The position numbers and the translations under genes are program-made. From assembly GCA_001599755.1 (NCBI GenBank), contig BCHX01000006.1:248001-312000 (forward strand): a stretch of 64,000 nt of DNA. The letters are read 5' to 3'. The notes under the pieces were generated by a model. That model saw only the letters and a program-made list of their open reading frames with translations, was not told where the DNA came from and ran no database searches. Of the stretch, positions 34,501 through 45,670 are shown in pieces. Position 1 is the first letter of the stretch, and each line of letters begins with the position of its first letter. Source of the stretch: Gliomastix tumulicola. Its lineage: Eukaryota > Ascomycota > Sordariomycetes > Hypocreales > Bionectriaceae.

Positions 34501-37500
34501 CCATCGTCGACTGGCCGAAAAGTGTGCGATACATGTCGTGGCGCTCGTACTCGGCGGGCAAGCGACCTAGCGGCACGCCGTTCACTAGAAGCTCGCCGTC
34601 GAGGAGGTTGAAGTGCACCGTGAGGAGCTCTGCCGCTCCAGGGTTTGTGGCGTCGTTGACCAGCCAGTTCTCGTATACTGATGACACACGTTTCCATCGC
34701 CCCCCGGCCTGATACGCCGGCCAGGACTTGAGAATAGTGTTGTCCAGAGACTGATCACCCTCATCGACTATCCTCCTCGCTAGGTCCCGGTAGCTGCCGT
34801 AGGAGATTCGCTGCCAGCGCTGGTATAGTAGACTGACCAGTCCACCACCCGAATGAGTAATGAACCGCTTGCCCTCTTGAATGATAATAGAGCATTGTAA
34901 GAAGATAGAAGCCTCTTCTGACGAACATAGAAGCTTGGTCAAAGCAGTTTGATCCAGAAAGAAAGAAGCCGAGGATATCAAAGCGACAAAAACCGCCCGT
35001 TCGCCAAACTCCAACCTTTCTTCGTCCACAGTTGAGGCTTGTGCTTTCTCCGTGATAGTGCCAAGCCAGTCCAGGGCCGTCGCCCTTGCACTGGAGAGGA
35101 AGTCCAAGCATCTCCCCTCGCTGCTTCTTGACAGGCCCAGCGTGTGGAGTCGGCAAGCGAGAGAGATGAGGGTGAATAGTGCTTGCGAGGCTTGCCAATT
35201 TCCACGAATCCTTCTGAGCATCTGCTCGAGGCCATCTAGTAGCCTAGAAGCAAAACGAGCATCGGAAACCACTTGATGGGCCTCTCGAAGAACGCCTTGA
35301 TCGTTGTTTGGTCCCGCTTGATGAGCGCACTGAAGCATTGTCAGGGTCGTCTCAACCCGTTTGAGATCGACGGTCAATGCGTGAAGTTGAACAAGGATGT
35401 TTTGCCACTGTAGGTTGAATCCTATCGGGATCGAGCACAAGGCTTTGTACTCCTCGAGAGACAGGTGCTTGGGACAATTGGACTGGGATGCGAGAACGGT
35501 ATTTGGCGAAGGATTGTCTGCGGTGTCGAATCCGCGTCTGAGAAACTGCTGTAGAGCGGATGATTCGACTGGCAGCTTGTACATGCATTTCTTCACCAAC
35601 ACGTCGTCGTGCTTGTGTGATCGGACAAAAGAACCCGCATTCTCGTCGTAGTAGCGGTAAGATAATCCGTTCGGAAGACACACGTCGTCCTCGACAATGC
35701 GTCCCACGCATGCGTCTCGGCGGTGCGTCGCCTCGTGTGGTTTGTTCCCAGAAAGCGCAACGATCCGCTGGTCCGAGCCGAATGGCTCGAAGAACCTCTG
35801 GAGACCGCTGTAGTTACCTGGAGTATATCTGCTCCGTGGTGCTTCATGCGTTGAGTAGGCTAACCCTAGGACCGACGACAGCAGGAACTTGGTCGCATCG
35901 CGCCAGTGGCCAAAGGCTATCGGGACCCGAAGTTCAAACACAGTCGCCTGTGCTTGTAGAAGATCTGATGGGAGGGGCCACTCGTGGATACTGATGCGAG
36001 TAGCGTTTGCCTTCCTAAGATATGCACATCGATTGCAGCTGTTCGAGTGCGTTTCGGTGTACGTCTGATCCCACTTTGACCATATGGTTCTCATCTGGCA
36101 TTGGCTGGCCTCATATTGCCTCATGAGACTGTTGTACTGATTCTTCTTGTCACGGAATTCCCTTCGTTTGGCCTCTCTGCACTCCGTTGCCCGATGTTCG
36201 ACCTTTCTCTTCAGTTCCTGTTGCTCTGGGGACTGCTGGAACCATTTACAGGAAAAAGAATTCCGCCCGCCAAAGGTTTCGAACACGTCACGGGAACCAT
36301 GCGTCGACAGGGTAGTGCGCCGAATCAAGTACTTCTCGATCTCATGGAGCCTCTTCATCTGCTCCTTGAAGGGCAACAGCAGGCCCTGGAACATCTCCCG
36401 CGGGATGCCAGGATCGTAGTCTTGGAGAAGAGGACACGCCATGACCGCCAGCTCATCGCATCCTACCCATAGTTCGAGCGCGACGAGAATCATCAGCGAT
36501 AATGACTCCGGGTTTGAGGAGTATTGAGGCCACGCGAGTCGGTGATAATCCTCAATCAGTCGTCTCAGACTGCCACACAGGCTTCCATCTAAGCGATGGG
36601 CATCACACCAGCTATTAAAGCTGTTCGCGACCCACGTCTCAAATGCCATGAGTTGGTAAGCCAACTCCTGGGCGGGTCTGGCCTTTAAGACGGGCAGGTC
36701 ATGGCTCGAGTACTTCTTCACGCTGAACCCTGGCTCGAAGGTGAAAGAAGTCTGATCGATAGCCCTCGTGCTTATGCTGTGGATGAACTCGTCTAGGCGT
36801 GGCAGGGAGAGCAACGTGTCTTTGCTGACATTGACACCGGATGCGCTGGAAAGGGGGAGCTTTGGGCAGTCAAGCTGTTGAATGCGGTCCCATCTTTGCT
36901 CGAGAGTTGCATTGGATTTGCGAAGGGTTTCGTGTACCACGAGGCGTACAGACTCGCTCATGGTCTTGATCTTCTCCATTCGTCGACGGATCTTTGCGCC
37001 CATGGCAAAAATGAGGTCGCTGTCGTACTTATACCGACCAGTCTCAGAAAGCATCTTGGCCATGCAAAATACCATGAACTCCTTGTACAGTTGAGCACAA
37101 CGGCGGCCAGTGTTGCCGCCAGATCCGCCAGCTCGTGAAAAGCTCAGCTGGAGCACGACTCGGATGACAAGCCAGAGGGGGGATCTCCTCCAGGGCTGGA
37201 GGCTGCTGGAATAAGATACCTCATCACGTGTATTCTTCCAGATGGATGATGTGGAGGCGGGCTGCCCAAGAGGCAGGAGGAAGGACATGATGAACTCCGT
37301 GACCATTTTCGGATTGATGGTATCTCGGTCTTCATCGAGCAATCTCTTGCTCTTCTTCGCCTTGGGCTGGGTGCCTGCAACGCGCTGCTGGCTCATCATA
37401 GCAATGGTAGACGCAAGAGACGCGCGGAAATGGCGGTCCTGGAAGGTCTCGCGGGGCACAGATATGCCCGATGCCGGAAAGGAGCGGCGAAGTCTTCCTC

Positions 37501-37993
37501 TCGTTCCGATGACAGAAGAGTTGAGCGGTGATACCTCAAAAGTCTCGATTTGAACGGATTCATCCCCGGTGCTGGCTGTGATGAGGATTCCCGCGTTCTG
37601 CGCGCCTATGTAAAGCGGGATTGATCCGCCTAGTAATGATCAGCCAGGGCTTTTCATGGCAGTCTCAACCTCAGAGCGTTTCTTACCTTGAAGCTCCAGG
37701 TCTTGCATTGCGCGCATAAGAGAATGCTGGTCAACCACATATTGGTCGCCGACACACTCGTGTGCGTCAAGTACCCTCCTCAACTGGGCGGCCGCATCTT
37801 CCACGGTATCATGATGTTGGGCTGGCGCAAGAGCCAGGAACGCCTGAAGGCTTTCCAAGGTGCTCTTCAGCAAAGCCCTTTCGTGTCTCGGGTCGTAGTC
37901 ACTTTGACAGGGGAGCTTCGGCGGCAAAAATACGTGGTGAGCAATGTAAGACACCGCATCAGGTTCAAGCAGATTATCCTGAGCGGCAGCCAT
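28528..37993 (-). CDS. Giant DUF6606/DUF3638/DUF3645 protein with SecA-like motor motifs
   Basis: Three exons, 37687-37993, 29851-37629 and 28528-29795, joined by introns of 57 and 55 nt, give 3117 residues. The first exon supplies the DUF6606 start (SYIAHHVFLPPKLPCQSDY). The last junction restores DRLVQ-ACMRLRELGKGQSVVF, the end of the DUF3645 core; without it the open frame runs on into unrelated sequence. Key motifs are MGEGKSSVIVPAIAAAL at residues 2080-2096, which resembles a Walker A / helicase motif I, and DEVHTRGTDLKLP at 2663-2675, which resembles a DEAD-box/SecA motif. Members are often annotated as ubiquitin-related in fungi, but I see no protease motif. The role is unknown; an ATP-driven protein or RNA remodelling motor is plausible inference. 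The gene is one long exon with small introns near each end, and it appears intact. Confidence 0.85.
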
Positions 37994-38640
37994 GATTTCA
38001 TATATATATATTTCAAGGCTAAAGACTGATTCAAGGCTTGTCGATAAGTGCTATCAGAGAATCTTCAGGACTGGATCGGCGGTGGGTATATATATATATA
38101 TATATATAAGCAAGCCTTGTGAGCATACTTCATCTAGTACTCATATTGTACGGCCCATCGGACCCCAAGACTTCTGTTGGGATAAGGCCATTACTTGTAT
38201 GGTACGTGAAATGGAACCTTGAGCTCATAGCAGATATTTTCCCTGGATGCTTCGTAGCTAAACTCCATCAAGCAGCACAGCTATATGAAGCTCAACAAGC
38301 CTCTCTGTTAGGCCATACTCGGCCATCTTCAGTGCTCGTGGCAAGGCGCCCGACACTCTGGTCGATGATCCGTCCTTACCTGAGTTTGGAAACCTGCCTA
38401 CAGTTTTGCTCTTACTAGTGCACTAAGCGTTAGGAATGCCTAGCGTGGCGCTGTTCCTAATGAGGCGATTAAGGAGACATGAGAGATGCATACCCCGTCT
38501 TCGGTAAGGCCAGATACTGAACGAAGCTGCATAGACAGGAAGTAGCCCGACCCGTGCTCGTTTAAAGTGTTCCTATCTAAGACTATGTATCGTAGTCTAT
38601 GATGGAGAATCTGGGTCCGACCTTCCAAATAGCGCCGTAC
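37994..38640. other. Intergenic region with TA microsatellite
   Basis: About 650 nt upstream of the giant gene and downstream of the RNase III-like gene. It holds a (TA)n tract at 38087-38108 about 95 nt upstream of the giant gene's start codon. No other gene is apparent. Confidence 0.5.
38087..38108. repeat. (TA)n microsatellite
   Basis: About 22 nt of uninterrupted TA repeats in the promoter region of the giant gene. It could contribute to promoter opening but is most simply a microsatellite. Confidence 0.85.
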
Positions 38641-40709
38641 CTATCCAGGCTTTTGATATAAAAGTGACAAGAGGGCTTGAGAACCCTTGGGAAACTGCAG
38701 AATGTGACCAGGCTCGACCAATTCGGCCTGAAAAGGTATTGACTCTCTCACTGTGCCACACTGAATACGCTCCACCATCGGGGCTGCGGCCGTGCTGAAC
38801 AAACGCAATAGCTCACCCTGGCCCCTCTCCAATGTAGCTAGAAATCGCTCAAACTCGGCGTCCGAAGGGAGTAGAAGCCTGACGTGTCGTTAGCAGCATT
38901 CATCGCAAGGATTCGAGCCGGCCAGAATACAAACATTCTATCCGAGATATCAAGAGACGCTTCTGTTGCCGACTGAAACCCAGAGCACTGAAGAAGCCCC
39001 AGAATTCCGTGGCCATATCGCCTGGTTAACATGCTGAGTCGCTGACCGAGCTTCTCCAACCTTTTGACAGTATTGAACTTCCGGTTGTACTCCATGGTCT
39101 TCTCCTCCATCCCTGGATACAACACCTCTAACAAGCCTTTAGTAGCCACGCACCTGGAGATATTCTGAGGATTTCCAGGTCCCTTGGGCCCACGGCCGTG
39201 CGGAGAGTCGAAGACAAGCCACTGCCGCGCGGAATCGGGCCAAGCATGGTGGTCTTCCCAAAGCTTTAGCACGTGGCACCTCTTGAGAAGTCTCAAGCTT
39301 GTAATCTGACGCTCGGTCTTCTCAATCGTCAAAATTCTCTCGGCGCTTGACAAGCCATGTAGCGATTTCTGCAGTTGCAGCCCCTCCTCGTTTCTGAATG
39401 TCGCGAGTGCCTCTCGCAGGGCAACGATCGAATGAGCGCTGGATATGCCTACCCATATCCTCAACAGCACATCCTGTTGCTTCTTGGCTGATTGGACGAC
39501 TTCATTGAGCCAACGCTGGCTGAGAAAGGCGCCGGGATGATCAGGCGCGCATTGCTCTGCGTAGCGACGCTGTTCTCTCTGGATATACGGCCGCAGCCAT
39601 TCTGCGTGGCCGCTTCCGGGACTGAGTCGCCGTCGTTTGGTTCGGCTTTTTGCTACCGGGAAGCGTGGGGACGTTGAAGACGACGGCGTCAAGAGGCCAG
39701 CGTCGCCTTTCTCGTCGTCGGGTTGTAGAACTGTCTTCGAAGCCGGTAGACCGGCATCCTCGACTGCAGCTGGAGGGTCGGTTGGGTAAGAGACCGCCGG
39801 TTCTTTTGGAAAGGTACTGTACGAGACTTGCAATGACGCAGTACCCGGTCTCGCGTCCGAGGTGGTGATGCTCGGGGCTTGCATGCACTCGACGCCAAGC
39901 CAGGTACTATCAACGGAGGCACTCGACATTTGAGGCAAAGGCGTATCAGTCCAAGAGAACTCTAGCTCTGGAAATATCAAGTCATCTAGGATCATGTCAT
40001 CACCTGTAGTGACTCGGTCAAGCGGACGGCTCTCGTCGGGAGAATCGAGAAGGTCGCATCCTGACAGTAATTTTGAACTCTCAACAGGGTCGACAATGTC
40101 CCTGGCTGGACTCAGGAGTGTATCCAGAGACGGGCTGCACTTGGATTAGTTTGGAAATCCATAAGGGGCAAATCACACACCTGATGCTCTTCATAATCCT
40201 TTCGGCCGCTTCATAAGTAAACGAGGAATCCTTCCACGCTGCGCCAAGCACTGCGCTGGTTGCGCAGCTCAAAACATTGATAGATTCAAAGCCTGACGCT
40301 GGGCCGAACTTGATGCAACATGCTATGCCGGTGCTTTTTGCGGCAGCGGCAAGACGTTCTTTTTTGTCCATGAGCTTCTGCACGTCATTCATCCTCTCTA
40401 CGCATAACATCAGACCCCAAATAAAGCTTTCAAAGTCATGCGCAACTTCTGCTTACCGCGAGATGATGCTTTCTCGATACCGAGGTTGGTCACCACAAGT
40501 TGTGCGGCAGTCTGTCCCAATCGCGCCAATGCTTTGTTGCCATCGTGATTTTCCGCATTTGCCCCAGCCGCCGTCAATGCTAGCTGCAGCAAGGCTTTGT
40601 TATTGAACTGGTAATCGATGACTTTTTCAATGTCATCCATCGTCGTCTGAGTCGCCGCGTCCTCAAGATACTGCTCAGGCGGAGGCGTTGGTCGTGTCGC
40701 GGAGGCCAT
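38641..40709 (-). CDS. RNase III-fold protein with degenerate active site and long C-terminal extension
   Basis: Four exons, 40457-40709, 40181-40397, 38935-40134 and 38641-38878, give 635 residues. Each join keeps frame, and the branch sequences and AG acceptors fit. Without them the region looks like several separate short genes. Residues of about 25-150 resemble an RNase III domain: FNNKALLQLALTAAGANAEN, then NKALARLGQTAAQLVV, then a second block around LSCATSAVLGAAWKDSSFTYE. At the positions of the RNase III signature (N-E-R-L-E-F-L-G-D) the sequence reads N-K-A-L-A-R-L-G-Q, and the later acidic pair is also absent. The fold may be kept but RNA cleavage is unlikely. The rest is Pro/Ser-rich, then alpha-helical with a basic segment KSRTKRRRLSPGS (possible nuclear localisation signal). 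Family members of this type are uncharacterised in ascomycetes. Confidence 0.75.
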
Positions 40710-41613
40710 GACCGAGTACTACTTCACGGGAAGCGCTGCGCAGCGTGTGGCAGAGGGATGATGGAAGGGGTTGTGTTATGAGTGAGAGCGAGCATGTGAT
40801 GATGGCAGATGAATGGATGCGCCATACGAATTCTAGCGATATGAAACTTTCGTGCTATTGTAAGTCAGATCCGTAGCTTGTCCTATCACATTGCAAGCAC
40901 ATGAGAGGGTACGCAGCACTAGGAGACTAAGTAAAGTCTACTTTGGAGCTGCCTTCTCTTGCAAGCTACCTCGCGCAGCACCCTTAGGCAGGAGGATGTA
41001 TGATATCTGCAGCGTCATGGCTTCATTGCCATGTTCTAAGTCAGGATGCTCAACAGATGAGGCTCTCACATGTCAAGCGAGGCTTGTCCTTGCAGCTAAT
41101 GAAACGCTTATTCACTGTCCACGGACTTCTTAAGTTCAAGCTGTGCGTTGGTAGCGGAAGAGCTAGACCCTAAGGAGGATATTACTCTACCACACTCTCG
41201 CAATGTCCATGTTAGGGAAAATGCCAAACTAAACACACGGAAAGATTGAACTTTAAACTTGAATGAGAGACTTGACAGCGATTCGATAATGCTAGAGCTT
41301 TCGCCACTTTCCGGAGCTGCGTCATGGCGTAGATTACTCTGTACCAAGGCCCAGTCTCAAACCAGAGCTACCAACCCACTAGCTGATACATCACGCAATG
41401 CCCCAAAGCACGGGAAAGGAGCGGATGAGGCTTATAGTTAGGCTGCGCAGGGAGTTGCTGATATAAATTCAGATATTATGTGTATTCAATTCCTCCCGAC
41501 ATCGTAAGGGTCGCCAGCCTTAATCAGGATTGAACAATTCTTTAAAAAAGTACCTAAACGGAATTATTTCAAACGCGTCACATGAAACGTGGTCAAAACC
41601 CGGTTATCACGAC
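40710..41613. other. Intergenic region between divergent genes
   Basis: About 900 nt between the RNase III-like gene and the RBR gene, which point away from each other. Only short open frames occur. The frame of the RBR gene is open upstream of its first ATG, to 41530, but only from a TTG. Confidence 0.45.
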
Positions 41614-42672
41614 ATGAAACCGTCCAAACGAGAGTGCGCCATCTGCTCCGAGCAAAAAGACAGGCGTGCTTTCCCTTCCACACCTACAACGAGTTCTTGC
41701 AAACACATTCAGGCAACTTGCCTCCCATGTCTCCGAGCATCTATCGCTCACGGCATTGAAGGAATGGGTGCTCGAGACATTACCTGCCCTGAATGCAGTG
41801 CGAGGCTTGACTATGCTGACGTGATTCGGCATGTGGATAAGCCATCGCAGGCCCGATATGAGGAGTTGCTTGTTCGCCTTGCAATGGAAGGCGAGGAGGC
41901 CTTTGTGTGGGTAAGCATGTGCTCCGTGTTTTCTAAGGGCAGAGTTTGCTGACGACCAGAAGTGCAGCGCAGCGGACTGCGGTTCTGGTCAGATCCATGT
42001 AGGTGGGGATACTGAACCTGTTGTCAAGTGCAACACGTGCGGCAGCCGTACTTGCTTCACTCACGGGGTGCCCTGGCATACGGGACTTTCATGCGAGGAG
42101 TTCGGCCTGGTGCAGTCTCGCGGCCAAGACACCTCCTCGCTCTCGGAAGATTTGACTCATATCATCGAGGAGCGTCGTGCCACTGAGGAGACCATCAAGA
42201 AAACCACAAAGCCGTGTCCCAATTGTGGGAGAAATATCGAGAAGAACGGAGGTTGGTGAGTAAACCATCGGGTCCGCCAGAGTAAACAAGTTGCACTCAG
42301 CTTTCTAACGCGGGGTCGAAGCGAACATATTCACTGTAAGCGGAAACCCCTGCCCCCAAAGAGCGCCTTATGAGCAAAAGCTCGTTTAGACCGCGGCTCA
42401 TGTCCCGTAGGTTGCGTTTGCCGGCATGAGTTTTGCTGGAAGTGTGGTAACCGCTGGCCTCATACCTCCTGTTCCGAGGGTGTCTATTTTTGAAGAGCGG
42501 TATTGTCACGTTTTATTCATGAACAATATGGAGGAGCTAAGACTATGACTTGATAGGTATATCGTGCTTTCACGAGTTTTGTTGGCAATGCGGGGCAGAT
42601 TTCAGGAACATACTGCAGCATGACAACACTGCCCATCGTGAGGACTGCCGGCTTCATTCAGACAACTTATGA
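41614..42672 (+). CDS. RBR-type (RING-IBR-RING) E3 ubiquitin ligase with tandem RING2 end exons
   Basis: Exons 41614-41910, 41960-42255, 42322-42335 (14 nt) and 42411 onward. RING1 begins CAICSEQKDRRAF and ends TCPECSARL. The IBR follows with CSAADCGSG, CNTCGSRTCFTHG. RING2 starts CPNCGRNIEKNGG, and the splice joins TG|C to make the catalytic-type cysteine of GGCEHIHC. There are two candidate ends. Exon 4 (42411-42493) gives CVCRHEFCWKCG and stops after GVYF, for 229 residues. Exon 5 (42557-42672) begins with the same phase and a TAG acceptor and gives ISCFHEFCWQCGADFRN, ending in the HDNTAH...C tail typical of fungal family members. Either exon can follow exon 3, or both can be joined through a donor at 42480. 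RBR ligases form a thioester with ubiquitin; the target is unknown. Confidence 0.75.
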
Positions 42673-42890
42673 AGATGGTGGAAGGCCGACAACGCTTCAC
42701 CATACGGAGCAGTTAATAGCATATCTGTTCGGTACTATTGAAAATGACCAATACCACGACCTGAACCTACAGTCGTAGAATTTGAGGCCAGGTACGGTGT
42801 ACAGGAGGTACCCAAACAGGGATGTTCCGCCCCGACTACAGCACTTGCTTTGACTATATAGTTTACGATAATAGAACAGTTAAGACCCCT

Positions 42891-42956
42891 CGTTATTTGA
42901 GAATATAAAGCTGCTCGTAGACTAATCTGCATACCTACTAATCACTGCGTTCGTCA
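42891..42956. other. Promoter-like segment also found near 50341-50416
   Basis: The stretch contains TTTGAGAATATAAA, then about 40 nt with recognisable similarity to the second place (50341-50416), including CTG(CG)TTCGTCA. Both copies have a TATA-like core. It may be a degenerate duplicated promoter or repeat remnant; neither has a gene immediately after it. Confidence 0.35.
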
Positions 42957-43038
42957 CAACGACAGTCCTTGTGCGGCCCCTCGTCTTGTATGCTTGCTTC
43001 ACTGCCATCCGTCTTCTCGCCACCCTCCTTGTCGTCTT

Positions 43039-43842
43039 TCAACCAGTCCAGAGTGCGGGTCCGGGGCCAACATAATTCTCAGGGTTCGAAGTGTAGAGGT
43101 TTACCAAGATGCCAGGGTCGTTGCTAGAGTAGGCGCCAGGAAGAGAGACGAGAGGTCCAGGAACAGCACTGCCGCCGTTGACAATCTTGATCTGAGAGCA
43201 AGCTAGGTAGAACTGCGCGCCGTTGGGATTGTACGCCATGTGGAGGGCGATGTGTTCGGCTCGGAGGAGGTACTCTCCATTGGCAAGAGTAGATGGGATG
43301 GCGACTTCGATAAGCTTATACTCGTCTATCACGAAGAGTCAGAAAACATTCAAGAAGGTATCTGAGGCATTCAAACTCACCCTGACCGGGCCAGTGCATC
43401 TGCTTGTTCGCATCCACCGTCGGCTTCGTAGTCGACAGTCTGGCCCAGACAGCGCCAGAGCCGTCCCAAGTGGCAGCTGACTGGCCATTGGGCACTTTGG
43501 CGATCCAGTACTGGGTAGGGCCGGGATGGTTCACCTGCTGGGACGAGATGTAGGAGACCTTCGCTCCCGCAGGGACGGTGGCGATGTTGGGGGCATTCTG
43601 GGACGAGTAGCAGCGGATGTCGCCGGCAGAGGCGTTCTCCACGCCCTGCTTGCTGTCGGCGTTCTTGGTCCTGCGGGTGACGGACCAGTCTGAGGCCTCG
43701 GGGGTGCCGTTGATGACAAGGCGGGGGAAGGTATCTATTACACAAGTCAGTTCAGGTCCATGTTGCAAGCGGTAGCCTGCTCTGTCGCACAGTGTGCCTC
43801 AGCTGCAGCCGCAGCGAGGAGAAGAGTAGTGAGAAATTTCAT
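43039..43842 (-). CDS. AA9 lytic polysaccharide monooxygenase (intron-containing)
   Basis: Three exons, 43791-43842, 43381-43734 and 43039-43325, give 230 residues. Exon 1 is exactly the signal peptide [16 protein letters not shown] plus the start of the mature protein. The splice restores [14 protein letters not shown], so the N-terminal histidine of the copper histidine brace is His17. The second copper histidine is in [12 protein letters not shown], and the axial tyrosine in [13 protein letters not shown]. This is a single-domain enzyme without a CBM1 tail. AA9 enzymes cleave cellulose or hemicellulose oxidatively outside the cell, using copper and an electron donor. A second AA9 gene without introns lies 4.8 kb away on the same strand, and the two are clearly different paralogues. 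Confidence 0.93.
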
Positions 43843-44495
43843 CTCAGCTAAGATAGAGTGTAGACAATATGAAGCTTGCGAGCTGTATTCTCTGACGTAT
43901 GCGACGAGCACCAGGCCTCTGTCATAGAAGGCCTATGGATGATATATATGTAACACTTCTTTTATCCAGACCAAGCTATGCCTAAACGGAAACGGCACAG
44001 AGCTTTTCAGTACCAAGAATGACAAAATCCCACACTGCAACCTCGAATGGTGCCGTTGGTAATACAACCTCGAATGGTGCCGTTGGTAATACGTGAGTAC
44101 CACATCCTTCGATTTTAGAGCACTATGACGCCTGCTTGATGACCAGGTGTGACATGGTCAAAAGGTCATCAAGATATAATGGCTAATGATATCATTATTT
44201 CTGCCAACTGCATCGTTCCTATTGGTTATGATGACATTCGTTCTCAAGTCACGTAGCAAATGGATCTAAATTCAATAACGGAAGTGATCATCCGAGGGCA
44301 CTCTCCTAGATCTCTTTCAGGCAGCTTGAATTAGAACGAAGTCTCGCCCCTCGAAGACCCGTGTCACGGGGCCTCCCCTCATATCCCGCTCATTCGGCTA
44401 AATGACGACGGAGTAGGTGCCTCCATATCCCGACATGAACTGGAGGCTCTACTACACCTGGATCTAGATCTAGGTCCATGAGAAGTCCTTCTCAG
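43843..44495. other. Intergenic region with 27-bp tandem duplication
   Basis: About 650 nt between the AA9 promoter and the 3' end of the hydroxyacid-dehydrogenase gene. It holds the tandem duplication at 44039-44092. Confidence 0.5.
44039..44092. repeat. Perfect 27-bp tandem duplication
   Basis: Two identical 27-nt units, 44039-44065 and 44066-44092, lie head to tail about 200 nt upstream of the AA9 start codon (that gene is on the minus strand). Lack of any mismatch points to a recent event. Confidence 0.9.
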
Positions 44496-45670
44496 CTAGT
44501 TGATGGGAGTGAGCAGCTTGCCCTCGAGCACCCCACTCTTCAGGTTGTCCAGAACGAGCAGCTCCATCGATCGCTGTCACCGCCAGTCTGTCAGCATCTT
44601 CGCACTGTCATGTGGGCTTGGGGGGACACTCACCCTCGTCTCCTTGGTCATGGTGCCAATATGCGGCAGCAAAAAGACCCTCTCGTTCTCGATCAAGCCC
44701 GGATGAACCTTGGGCTCCTCCTCAAACACATCCAGCCCCACGCTCCAGATCCGATCCCCGTCATTCAGCGCATCCACGAGGGCAGCCTCATCGATCAGCT
44801 TCCCCCTCGCCGTGTTCACAATCGTGATGCCGTGCTTCGTCGCCGCCAGCTCCTCCTTCCCAATAATATGCTCCGTCGCCTTGCTGAGGTTCAGATTCAA
44901 GCTGAGCACGTCGCTCGTCGCCAGCAGCGTCTTGAAGTCGACGTACTCGGCGCCGGCCTCGAGGTCGGGCGACAGGCGCGTGCGGTTGTGGTACTGGATC
45001 TTCATGCCGAATGCCCGCGCCTTGGCTGCGAAGTTGCGGCCGATGCTTCCCATGCCGAGGATGCCCAGCGTCTTGCCGTAGGGATCGCGCGCCATGGGCA
45101 GCTTGGTCTTTCCCCACTGGCCCTGTCTGAGGACGGTGATGGGGATGTTGGCTAGTCTCAGGGCGCCGAGCATGAGGAAGACGGCGGTGTCTGCGGTGGC
45201 GCCGTCTACGGCCTGGGGTGTGTTGGACGCTCGGATGCCTGTTAGGTGTCTGCTACGTTAGTCCCCTGTTTGCATGATTCTGGGTCTCCGGGTGAGCATC
45301 TGACCCTTCTTCGTGCACGCATCCACGTCCAAATTGTCGTAACCAGCGCCATTATGACAGATGAACTTCAGCGTGGACGGCAGGAGGTCGATGATCTCGG
45401 CATTGAAGGGGCCGGTGACTCTGGCCGACTCATTGCTTCGATACAGTCCCACGACGCCGTCGTATGTCCCCTTCTTGAGCAGGTCGATGAAATCCTCTCT
45501 CGACCCTTCTCTATACTCCTATTGGAGAAGTCAGCGACAAATAACAGGCATTCTGTCAGAGCAGGTCAATGCACCTTGAGCGGAAGACCAGTCGCGGTAG
45601 CCATGGCCTTCCATTCTTCGTCCACGAAGGCGAGGCTCCCGATGAGGAGCAGGGACGCGGGTGATGCCAT
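44496..45670 (-). CDS. D-isomer-specific 2-hydroxyacid dehydrogenase (glyoxylate/hydroxypyruvate reductase type)
   Basis: Four exons, 45575-45670, 45305-45518, 44634-45238 and 44496-44573, give 330 residues, the usual size. The Rossmann dinucleotide motif is GILGMGSIGRNFAAKA. The substrate-binding arginine is in NTARGKLIDEAAL, the catalytic histidine in LLPHIGTMTKET, and the conserved VGLDVFEEEP lies between them. The last exon gives MELLVLDNLKSG, the family's usual end. Family members reduce glyoxylate, hydroxypyruvate or other 2-ketoacids with NAD(P)H in the cytosol; the natural substrate is not readable from sequence. The second donor is the less common GTCAGA but the reading frame fits only this way. 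It sits between an AA9 gene and an epoxide-hydrolase gene. Confidence 0.88.
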
